Shown here in pieces: positions 13,501-25,500 of a stretch of DNA of 64,000 nucleotides; position 1 is the first letter of the stretch; every line of letters starts with the position of its first letter. The stretch is from Anaspis maculata (Eukaryota; Arthropoda; Insecta; Coleoptera; Scraptiidae), in the NCBI GenBank assembly GCA_949128115.1, contig OX421967.1, positions 20,662,635 to 20,726,634 of the forward strand. The letters are read 5' to 3'. The notes beneath the pieces are model-generated. The model was not told where the DNA came from and searched no databases. It saw nothing but the letters and a program-made list of their open reading frames with translations. Made by a program: the position numbers and the translations under genes.

Positions 13501-16500
13501 TGATTCTATTGGAGTTCCTTTGACAACGAGAGCGGTCGAGCAGCTCCGAAGCAGTGAAGTGAATTCGCCATTACAATCGCTGTAACTTCACTTGACTATT
13601 TTTCACTTAGGTACTGTCCTTTACCTCAACACGGCAGAGTTATACTTCTACTTATATAATTAGCTAGCCGTGATCTAGCCTAATCTTATAGTACATATCA
13701 GCAAAATGATGCGTCATGACTTAGTTCACTGTAAGTGCACACATAGAAGTTGCATGACTAGCACATACGCATCGTTAGTGTCAAGTATTTAGTTTTATGC
13801 ACTAAATTAATGCAGCACAGTTGTACGGAAGTAGGTTCTTTTATATCCAAATTCTTTTTTGGAAATCCTGCTCTGCGTGTGGACCTTTGGGTTTACCGAA
13901 AATGCAATCAATTCTGATCAGAGAACGATGTAGGGTAAGGTAGGGGCAACGAAACCCCAGAACTGTACGAGTCAATTCTTTGTTTTTGGGCAATAAATAT
14001 ACTACTATTCGCCTCACATTTTACATTAGACAAGTGACAAATCGATCGTTGTCAAGTTGTCATATGACAGGTGACATAACAGGTAGGCCATATTACACAC
14101 TGATCCCCTATATTGGCACCATATTAGACGCTAGGTCGATATCACCCACATTTTCCCTAGTTCTGTCTGACCCAAGCGACGGGTTACCTACTTTTGAGCT
14201 TTTGACCCTGCTACTTGCCCCAATCTGATCTCTTAATCAGATCAATGATCAATTTTTTTATGTAATGTCACAGTACGAACCCCTCTCATCCCCTTAACCC
14301 TTCTCTTGATGCCTCAGGCGTGATCGTTAACAAAAAACAAATGCATACTTAACTGCTGTCTGGCCTCTTGCGATAGCCTAAGATAACAACTTAGGTGAGC
14401 TCCGCTAATAGCGCCCACTCCTTCTTCATCGACTCAACCCTTTCACTTGCTCTGTCAAATATAGCGACAATTAGGGGAGCCCCGCTAATGAAGCCCAATT
14501 CCCTTTTCACTTACGTCGCGCGTCGTGCCGAAATAATTCATAACCGCTTGTTCTTTTCATTGACAAGCGACACAAAAGAACAGATACTAAACAGAGAGAC
14601 ATATCGCAACAGTTTAACCACAATAAAGTTTATTGAAACAAAGTTATAACAGAGATAAACAAATTGATACACACGCCCTCAATCGTACCCTAGTCAGTGG
14701 GAGAGTTAACATGTGATTTGAGTCGGCTGGACTAAACTGAATGCCGTTACATTAAGCCCCAGCTTGTGTGGTGTCTATCTTGCCCTTACCAAATTTCCTA
14801 GCTAGTGAACTTGCAATTTTCTCCATATAACTATCTCCACGGGCTTTCCGCTTTCGGAAATGGTTTTAGTGGTCCAAATTAATTTGTTCGCTGCGGCGCG
14901 CCCATATACGTTGCTTTCTACACTCCTCCACGCAACATGTTGACCATGCATTCGGGTTTGCCATGTCTTGGCCAGCAAATTGTACAGTACCGTCCTCGCC
15001 AGCTTTAGAAATTCTCCCATTTTATGGCCTCGATATCCGGCTCTACAAAGCTTCCCATGAAATTTTGAAACGTTAGATATACACACATCTTTGTGTTAAC
15101 TCAGTTAACGGCCCTAAACTCTGCAAACTATCGATCACCCATGGATATTGTCGGCTTTTTTTTATCTCGCCACACGTTCAATTACCTACCCCCTGTGGCT
15201 CGACTAACATTTGGTTTTTCCCGAAACGCGCTATTCCGTCGACATCCAGTCAATTCAAATCACATTCGCCTGAAAATTATAACTAAACAATAATTATGCT
15301 AGGAATACCACAGTAAGATTACCATTTTTTAAATGTATGTGATTGAAATGAGACTTCTGTATTTGAATATAGGCGAAGCCGAAGTCGACCTCGAGATCAG
15401 CGGCATGACCTGCGCCAGCTGCGTCCACAAAATCGAATCGCACGTCGTCCGTCTTCCGGGCGTCTTCTCCGCACAAGTGGCCTTGACGACGCGCCGCGGC
15501 AAGTTCAAGTTCGATCCCGAAGTCACCGGCCCCAGGGACCTGATCGAGGCCATCACCGCGCTGGGCTTCGAGGCGCGCCTGTTCAACCGCGACAGCAGCG
15601 GCGGCAGTTATCTGGAACAGAAAGAGGAGATCCGTCGCTGGAAGAACGCCTTCCTGTTCTCTCTGGCCTTCGGCGGTCCCTGCATGGTGGCCATGATGTA
15701 CTTCATGGCGATGATGTCCACCGGACACATGTCGCACGAGGACATGTGCTGCGTCGTGCCTGGTCTCTCCCTGGAAAATCTGATCATGTTCGTGCTGTCG
15801 ACGCCCGTGCTGCTGCTGGGCGGTCGCCATTTCTTCGTGCAGGCCTACAAAGCGCTCAAACACGGCACCACGAACATGGACGTGCTCATAGCCATGGCCA
15901 CGTCCATTTCGTACACGTACAGCTTGATCGTGGTGCTGGCGGCAATGATCATGCAGCAGAAGACTTCTCCTCAGACGTTTTTCGACACGCCGCCGATGCT
16001 GTTGGTTTTTATCAGCTTGGGACGCTGGCTGGAGCACATCGCCAAGGGCAAGACTTCCGAGGCGCTTTCGAGGTTGCTCTCCCTCAAGGCCACGGACGCT
16101 GTGCTGATCGACGTCAGCGGTGACGGCAGCGTTTCCAATGAGCGCACGGTGCACGTGGATTTGGTCCAGCGAGGCGATATACTCAAGGTATTGCATTCTT
16201 CAAATGTTTATCAAGGCACACCTGAGACCTATCCAAGCATCCAACCTCCGCGTACTACTTCACAATGAGATTGTTACGCATACATTCTGGACACATTATT
16301 ATTCAGAAATTCATTGACAGTACAATTAATCATAGAGTGATATGTTTTGAAGTTCCACTGTTTCGAATTTGATCATCAGTTTGCCAAAGTTGCAATGCTT
16401 AAAGAATTCAGTTTTATTTAAATCGTAGATGCACAATGGTTTCAAATACCACCCCGGACTTGGAACAATTAATTAATAATCTCAAACCTAGGGTTTTATA

Positions 16501-19500
16501 ATATTCATCGAATCGTCATTTGGTCACATGGGACCATGCATTGACTTGTAAACTCGCCGACGCCGCACGGAAAAATCCAGCGATTCCGAAACCGCTGAGT
16601 CGCCGCCGCTCTTCTCCGGGCGCCGCACTCTGGGACTCCGTTCTCTATCTTTCTTGGATTGTGCGGACCTTCGAATTTGGTGGTTGTGCAGAGAGGAGCT
16701 CGTGCTGTGCTCTTTTCCTTCTCTCCGAGCGCCAACGGAGTTCGACTTCTTGATAGCTTGGCTTGTTTCCGCGCTCTTTTCTCCTGGACTGGGTTGAAAC
16801 TGTAATTGGCTGGTTCCTTCCGCCCTTTATTCAAATACAACATCTGTTTCACTTTTTGTGCTTAACCCTTTGTGTCCGGGTTATAATAATTGTATTTCAA
16901 CCCGTTCATGACAATAATGCAAAAAGAAGCAACGTGAACTCCATGTTCGCGATATTATTAAGAGAATTAAATGATTTAATGTAGCAACCTCAGTGAATAA
17001 TTGCGGACTTATTAAACTTGAATTCTCAGGATGTATCTTGAAATGCAGTGGACTCACAGAGCAGGACTTCCTGCAAATTGCAAATAAATTTGAGAGAATT
17101 TACTCATTTCAGTAGGCTCTTGGATTTCAACATTTTACTCTTGTGTTTTAAGTTTGTGGCACCTGTGAAATCTGACAGGAATAAAGATCTAAACGTATTG
17201 ACTAGAGCAGAGAATATTGAGCAAGTGATTATTAAAAAATATGCCGGTGAGACGCTAGTTTCGGCTAGCGAGGAATTCTTTGATACTGTAGCTTGCTTAC
17301 CTCCAGAGTGCTTCGGATCTGACGGCGGTGGTCTTCAGGAAGTGCAGGATTTATGGATATTGTTATAAAACCCCCCTTTCCCTAATTAATTAGACGTGAA
17401 CAGTCATGGACCCTCACGTTGTGTATGTATATCATGCCGTAGGCTTGTAACCCTTTTCACCTGAATCATTTACCTAAATAAATTCCCAATCCCCTTTTGA
17501 TTCCCAAATCATGCTAGTTCCCCAGGTTCTTTTTTGAAGAGGACAATTAAATTAATCTTGCGAGTAACTAAAGTCTTTCAAACCACAAACGTTTATTTAC
17601 CGATTAATTAATGATCGCTAATTTGATGCATCCAACCTCCATTACTGTATTTGAATCAATTGTTGATTCAACAGTCTCGAACGTGCTGAGTTCAGCTAAC
17701 AATAAGGAGTTAGTTACTTCAATTTACATTCAGTTTCTGAAATTAAAATTACATCCTAATTACTTGCTAAGACCCGCGAATAAATCAATCCACTCTCTAA
17801 ATTGATTCCCATTTCCGTATTCCTACTCACTTAAAGGGGAGACCTAGATGAGTAAAGTTTCATAACACACTTGAGTTATGACTTCTTACTTAATTAATCA
17901 ATACCTCGTTAGTTCAAATCAAACCCCTTCTTCCTCTAGCCCATATTTATTTGTATGAAGAGAGATATCGATTATTTAGTTTTACTTAGAGAGAGATTAT
18001 TATTATCAATAACCCCTTGAGTATGGTCTTTGTATTTCAAAAATTATAGTCAATATTTTAATTACTGATCAAATAATTTATATAAACGTTGGGTGTTTTA
18101 GTTTGATCAATTTACGTCCAGTTGATGTGTTTCAACTTGCAGACTTGTCACTTAGCTCTGTATCACTTTGTGTTACATAACTTCACTCATATGTGCAATT
18201 AGGTATGAGCCTTTAATTAATTAACCGGGAAAATTGTATCACTTTTCGATGTCTTGTAGATTTTTCGAAGCGACACTGCATTTCTGGGCATGTTTGAAGC
18301 AGTTCTCTTTTCATGAACTCTATTTTGAATGCTCGTGAAAGCCTTTGTCGTTGTGAACGAGTTAAATCTCTCTTATTCTATGGAGAAAGATTACGCGTTA
18401 GATTTTCGCCCAGGTATGTTGCATATAAGTTGCTGGTGCTTTGTCTCAAGCGAATAGAACCTACAATCACCTGTCGAAGGCTAGATCTATTTGTAGAAGG
18501 GTTATTGCGGCCTCCACCATTTGCCTGGTGGCTTGAGGGAAGCTGAAAACCAGGTATCTAAAAGCTCACAGCTATTTGCACACTACTGACTCGGTTTGAC
18601 ACTACCTGTGGCTGTTCAAAATATACAGAACCAACTCAATAAATTGAGTTTATAAACAAAACAGTTACTTTCACCCCTTTGAACAATTATCTTTTGATTA
18701 CATAGAAGGTAACTTGTCTTGATGTAAGTCTGCCACTAGAAGATGATGCATATTAATTATGAACAGTTGGTTTAGCACTCTTGTTAATTTATTCTTCACG
18801 AATACAAAATCTCCTCCGGCCACACGAACGCCCCTACATCAGTCCCTCTCTCACCCCCGTTTTCTCTTTCCGGACCGATTCCCTCTCCACCTCCCTTTCA
18901 AGTGTAACCACCCCTGGTCTACAAACCCCGCTTCTCTGGAATGCGGCGCGACTACACCATCATCCCTTGTGCGATTTCTTTCTTTCCCAATATCGCCCGT
19001 CATACTAATTGAATTCCCCTTAATGATTTCAAGCTGGCCATAACAATGAATACTATCAGATGGCTCTCATGAATTTATGGCTTCGAAATCGGTTTCTCAG
19101 AACGCCTCCTCACGTTTAGCTACATTTCACTTCTACCGACGGCAAGCTCTCGGCTGGTAGACCAGCAAGATTCGAATTTGCCTGTTTTCAAATTGTGCAA
19201 TACTCATTGGCCCCGTAGATTTGAAAAAAGGTCTCAAGAGTGAAACTGTCGAAAATAACCCAAAGTCGCTTTACCACTTCAAAATGTAGACACCGCGACA
19301 ACGACAATGAAAACGCAGATTTTGTTATCTTCGATGTAGTACAGGAAAAATAGTAAAAAAATCGGCCAAACCTCGGAAAAAATATGGACGTCCTGAAAAT
19401 TTGATATTCTGTTTAGAATTGACTGCTCTACAACATATCTAAAATCGCCAAAAATCGCACACGGGGGTTTTGAGTTATTGGAGGGGGGGTAAAAAATTGC

Positions 19501-22500
19501 AACTTAGAATAGAGGGGATGAAACTCGTCAATCCATTGGGAGCAAATACGTTATAATTGGACGCATCATATCCCGTTGATACCATTTTGGCACAAAAAAT
19601 GTCGATCACTGTTGAAGGGGGGTTTTGGAGGGGCGAAGTCCTGCTAGATGGTCCATTTTGTTTTTCTGGCCATGTAGAACCGATCACGACAAGTTTGGTA
19701 TCTTTTCCGACTATATTCAACCTCCTGAACTCGAATCCTATGTGTTAATTTGGATGAAAACAAGTTTGAACAAGTTAACTTGGAAAAACTTGTTTTTTCT
19801 TTGACAATTTTGACGAATTTTTTTTGCACTGTTAAAGGTGTTCATCTTTGAAAAATGTTCAGAGGCCATTGAATTGAAGTGTATTCTTCACGAAAATCAC
19901 CTACTCGATGTTTGACTTTGTTTCTCGAGTTTAAAAAATCGATTTGAACTTGAATCGGCCCGGCGCGTCGTCTACTACTGACCAGAACACTACAGCATGC
20001 ACCTTTCAATAAAAATAGCTCAAACTCTTGAAGAAATAACAACTCATCTCTGGGAATTTGATGATCTGTGCAGAATTGAATTCCCTATAACATAAACAAA
20101 GCCGCCATGAATCGCACTGCTGGGTTTTGAGTTATTTGAGGGGAAAGGTAACAGTTCATAGAGTACGAATCATGACAAAATGTTATCCTTCTCCTCGAAT
20201 AACTCAAAATCCTGCGGTGCGATTGATGGCGATTTTGTTTATGTTATAGGGAATTCAGTTCTGCACAAATCCTCGAATTTTCAGAGAAAAGTTATTAGTT
20301 TTTCAATAGTTTTGTGCTACTTTCATTTAAAGGTGCATGTTGTCGTGTTCTGGTCAGTAGTAGAAGCGGCGCCGGGCCGATTCAAGTTCAAATCGATTTT
20401 TGAAACTCGAGAAACAAATTCAAACATCGAGTAGATGATTTTCGTGAAGAATACACTTCAATTCAATGGCTCCTAAATTTTTTTCAAAAATGAACACCTC
20501 TAGCAGTGAACAAAAAAATCGTCAAAATTGTCAAAGAAAAAACAAGTTTTTTCAAGTCAACTTGTTCAAACTTGTTTTCATCAAAATTAGCACATCGGAT
20601 TCGAGTTCAGGAGATTGAATATAGTTGGAAAAGATACCAAACTTGTCGTAATCGGTCCTACATGGCCAGAAAAACCAAATGGACCACCTAGCAGGACTTC
20701 GCCCCCCCCAAGACCCCCCTTCAACAGTGATCGACATTTTTTGTCCCAAAATGGTATCAATGGGATATGATGCGTCGAATTATAACGTATTTGCTTCCAA
20801 TGGATTGACGGGTTTCATCCCCTCCATTTTAAGTTGCAATTTTTTACCCCCCCTCCAATAACTCAAAACCCCCGGGTGCGATTTTTGGCGATTTTGGATA
20901 TGTTGTAGAGCACTCAATTCTGAACAGAATATCAAATTTTCTGGACGTCCATATTTATTCCGAGGTTGAAATCTATCTTTCTTGTACTAATGGACGAAAA
21001 TGCACGAGTGACTCAGGTCCTTAAACCGTTTTTCACGCCAAAGGACCTGGTCGAGATGGTGGAAAAATAGGGGTGCAGCTTGTAGCGCTACGGGTTAGAA
21101 GACATAACACGATTCTTATTTACTTGCAATAATAATTGAATTTACATTATTTACACTATTTACATCGAAAATAAACATCCCTGTTGTGCCTATAATCACC
21201 AAATCTTCGTATCGTTTTCGATGTCTTGATCTAGATCTTTCTCCACAGGTCGTACCAGGTGCTAAGGTTCCAGTCGACGGCAAGGTCATCCAGGGACAGT
21301 CGATGTGCGACGAAAGCCTGATCACCGGTGAATCGATGCCGGTGCACAAGAAAATCGGGAGCAGCGTGATCGGCGGTTCGATAAACCAGCACGGACTGCT
21401 GATAGTCGAGGCAACGCACACCGGGGAAGCGACGACGCTTTCGCAGATAGTCAAACTGGTGGAGGAGGCCCAGACGTCCAAGGCACCCATTCAGCAACTG
21501 GCCGACAAGATTGCCGGCTACTTTGTGCCCACGGTGGTGGCCCTGTCTGTGCTCACTTTGATCGTTTGGTCCATAATCGGCAGCATCGACATCGATTATC
21601 TGCCGGTGTCGCATGCCGAAAAAGACGGCTTCACGAACACCGAAGTTCTGCTGCAGTTTGTGTTCAGGTATGTAATTATAGTAACAGCGTGTTCAAATAT
21701 TTCGAGTGTTAGCACGAATGATATCATGCTGACTTGATGCTAACGCCTTGTCACAGTCATCGCTAGTGAATAATGAACCTAACCTATACCACAGATCTAT
21801 ACCAAAATTAATTTGTGATAGTCTCAAGCCCCCCCCCCTCCAAAAAAAATGGACTCAGAAGGAAACTTTTCTTTGCCAAACTAATAGAAGTGGCCATTAC
21901 AAACTTACAGGATTTTTTTCAAATTTGAATGTTTTCCAAATTCATTTTCAACAGTAATCAAAATCGGTTGTATCAATAACATGATCATAACTACACCATA
22001 AAATACAAACCTACCTACCTATTGGATTTCAATTTAGAATACTTACCGTTAGTAATAGCAATTCAAACTTCCATAGATTGATGGATGTGAAATCAATAGT
22101 GAATTATTGGTGCGAGACAAATTCAGTATCGAATGTTGTCCATTACATTCTGTGATTCGTAGCCAAGTGAATAAGATGAAAATTCCCAAAATTGAACCGA
22201 ACAGAGTGCTTTACACTCTCTGCACTCTGCTAGGAATACTTCCTTGGTTAGATGCAGAGACGAAAAATGTCAAAAATACAACTGTGCAACGAGTTCGAAG
22301 TGGAATACAAGTGTTCCTGTTGCTATCGAGTCTAATTTTATTGACGCTTCCGCCTAAAGACGGAATTCCGACTTTGGACGTCATTTTCAACAAAATCGGC
22401 TACTTCATCAACGTTCTCTCGATAACGACGGCAAGCACCATCCCTCTGTTCCATCGAGCTTGGTCCGCTTTGTTGACGAATTTTCGTGAAATCGACGTGA

Positions 22501-25500
22501 TATCGAAAACTCGGGCGCCACCCTGTCCGCAAAAATCCATCAAAAACCCTTCGTTTTACCTCACTCTTCTCTTTGTCATCGCGTTTGCCACTCAATTCTT
22601 TGTGTTGGGAATGCAATCCGTGATGCTTCCCAATGACGCCGGTCTGTTCCTGGCCATCGTTTACTTCCGCCAAGTGAGCGCCGCTTTCAGTTCACCCGTT
22701 AAAATTCTAATCGGTTTTAGCCTGTTGACTTTCAAGCGACATTACGACGACCTTTACGAAGCGCTGGTCGAAACGAAAAGCTCGAAAGAACTGTTGAAAA
22801 TGGCCGAAATCTTGGAAGAAAACGTGGCTAATTTCAATACGATTTTCGGATGGACGCTTTTGCCCATCTTGGCGGACGCCTCGATGGAACTGCTTCTGTT
22901 CGTGGTTTTCCTTGCCGAACACTCGAAGTATTTCTACACAATTTTGGTGTACTGCCTATCAATGGCGTTGTCAGTGTTCATGGTGTCGGTAAGTGCTTAC
23001 CTACCTATTGGGGGAAATGTTACTTTTCAAGGTAACATCGTCGATTCAAATTAATATCTTTCAGGCGTCGGCAGTCTGTTTGATAATGTTGTGTGATGCA
23101 GTCAAACAAAAAATTATCAAAATTGAACAGTTGTGTAAGAAGTTGGAGGAGCAATCGAACGGTTTGTTCAGGAAAGAACAGCTGAAAGAACTGGGCGAAA
23201 CTTGCGGAAGTGTGAAATTCACAGCGGCACGGTTCGTCGACATCGATCGGCGTACGCTTTTGATCATTGTTGCTACCACCACGACTTATTTTATCGTAGT
23301 CTTGCAATTTAGTCATAGTGATTAATTAATGAATGGTCATGAGAATGCAGCATTTACGTAACTAATTCAATGAATTGTACTTGGTAGTCTCTTTTCCGTA
23401 ACGTGTAACGTATGAATTTGTTTTACTATTGAACCATCTTCATTTTACTGTGTAAATCTTGCCCTGTAACGGCGCCTGTTGTTTTTTTTCACTTTGTAGT
23501 TTTACCTCTCATCGCAGATGAAGGCCCAAAATTTTTGAAAATTGTTATGCTTTTTCGATGGGTATGCTGAAACGATATGTCGAAATAAATTAAGTTCTTT
23601 GTAGGTCTGTCTGTCTGTCTGTCTGTCTGTGTGTGTCTGTGGGTTTTTTGTCCTTTGATTTATTCCTAAACCGTTCAACCGATCTCGACCAAACACGGAG
23701 GGTGTATGGTAGGAAGATGAAAATAAGCTTTTCACTGTGATCTGTCAAACGGGAATATCACTGTCTAAAAGTGGGAAGATGTTATTATAACGTTTTGACT
23801 TGCGACAGCTCATTTTCAAGCCATTCACAAACTCTATTTAGCTTATAATCAATTTCACGGCTTTCTGCATTAGAGCAAGCTATGGGAAAAATGGGTTGCG
23901 TTGGTATGAATGACATGTGACGACTTGTTGGCAGCAAGGTGTCTTCATGTGGAATTTTCAATGTGACATTGTCACCGTCTCGGGGGTCATGTACGCGAAA
24001 GTGAAAATTTTTGAGAATATATGCGAAGAATTGTTAGTTTCCTTTGAGTGATTTGCAGTGTGAACGATAAAAGGGACATTTTCTTTACTGGTTGGTGAGT
24101 CTTTGCCAAGACTATTAGGTCTTTGCCGGCGACTGAGAAAATTATGCCGGAAGTCTGTGATGCCGTGAAGAAATGGAATGTAAAAAGGAAAAACCCACTA
24201 CCCAAGAGGGAACTTATTCTTTAGATGGACAATATGGATAGTAGGACTTATGGAGTTGAACTGTACGGAGACGAGACAATTTGGGCGTGAGTAAGTAGGT
24301 ACACTGTGTTGTCTGCCAGCATGTCTTCATACCTTGCTTGCTGTTGCAGTAAGTATAATAGATAGAGCCAGAGCTAGAGTAGGTACCTAGTACTCGCTCT
24401 CGTTCTCTCGTAGTCGTCAGTTTTACATCATAACTTTCAACTAGATCATAGGTTGGTGGTTCTTTTACAGGTATTATTGGCATAAATTAACCCTTTGGGT
24501 CTTTGTTTGTTGAAGCCAACAAAGTGTATTTTATCATTTGATTTTACTTGCCAGCAAAGTTCAGACGAATTTGTCTCTTTTCTCAAAACACCTGACACAA
24601 GAAGACTGACGGAATGACAAAATGACGCACAAACAAAACAAGAAAAATCAATAAAAATCAGTGCAAGAATAATACAACACAACACGAAAGTAAATGAATA
24701 AAATACAACAAAAATAATAAAACATGTCAAACTGTCAGTAAAAGAGAGTGACGGATTCAAAAACAGACATCCAGGGGAAGAACTCACCAAAGAAACCCTC
24801 TGTGTATAGTCTGACCCTCAACATAATTACAAAAAACTTGTGCAGATATCGTCAACATTTTCATTGAAGCGCATTGTTGTTGTTAAAGCTCATCGCAAAA
24901 TTCACCAAGGCCCTTTCATTCTCAAGCTGCGAGCATCAACAAAATGAAATGCGGTCTGCTATTCTGATTTGTAAATAATGAGGCATGAGAGGCACATAGT
25001 GATACGGATATAATTTAATAAATCAAGTTGATCAAAATACTGACATAAAATTTCAAGTAAAACAGAGTATTCCAAGTAACATTACAAACAAAACAGTGAC
25101 GGTACGATAAAGTAACCCAAATCGCAAATAATTATCAACACAGTACAAACAATTCCAAAAACATGAGAGCATCTCCGTCTTGTAAAAACACCGCAAATTC
25201 AAACAAAATGGTAACCAGAAAACCTTGTACAAAGCTGAGAATAATTAGGAGATAAATGAATGAATGTAAAAATAAATAAAACAGACTGGCCTTATTATTA
25301 CACAAATTACAGACACATTAAAACACCGTAGATTTCTACGACGGACATGCACCACCACCCGAGGTTCGGTTCGATCTTCTCCTGTATTTGTATCGAGGTC
25401 GCAAGCGAGCCCTCTGTCTGTTTTTGTGCTCCCAGCAGGTAATAAAATCCGCCAGCTTTTGCACTGCCAACACCCCCGGCGATACACTCGAGGTTTAAAA

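Larger units (their letters stand above)
16188..21248. other. ATP7: ATP7 intron 6
   Basis: 5 kb. It holds a GC-rich patch (about 16550-16780) of unknown nature, a frame at 17048-17368 I do not recognise, the uninterrupted 1.3 kb repeat (17361-18675) and a 1.6 kb foldback (19370-20966). Confidence 0.5.

Noticed and set aside
15294..16196. A 300-residue antisense frame across ATP7 exon 6
   Set aside because: GC-rich exon with third-position bias opens the antisense frame; composition is His/Arg-rich with no family features.
17361..18675. Solo LTR
   Set aside because: It starts TG, but no matching CA end with a target duplication could be found in either copy; left as an unclassified repeat.
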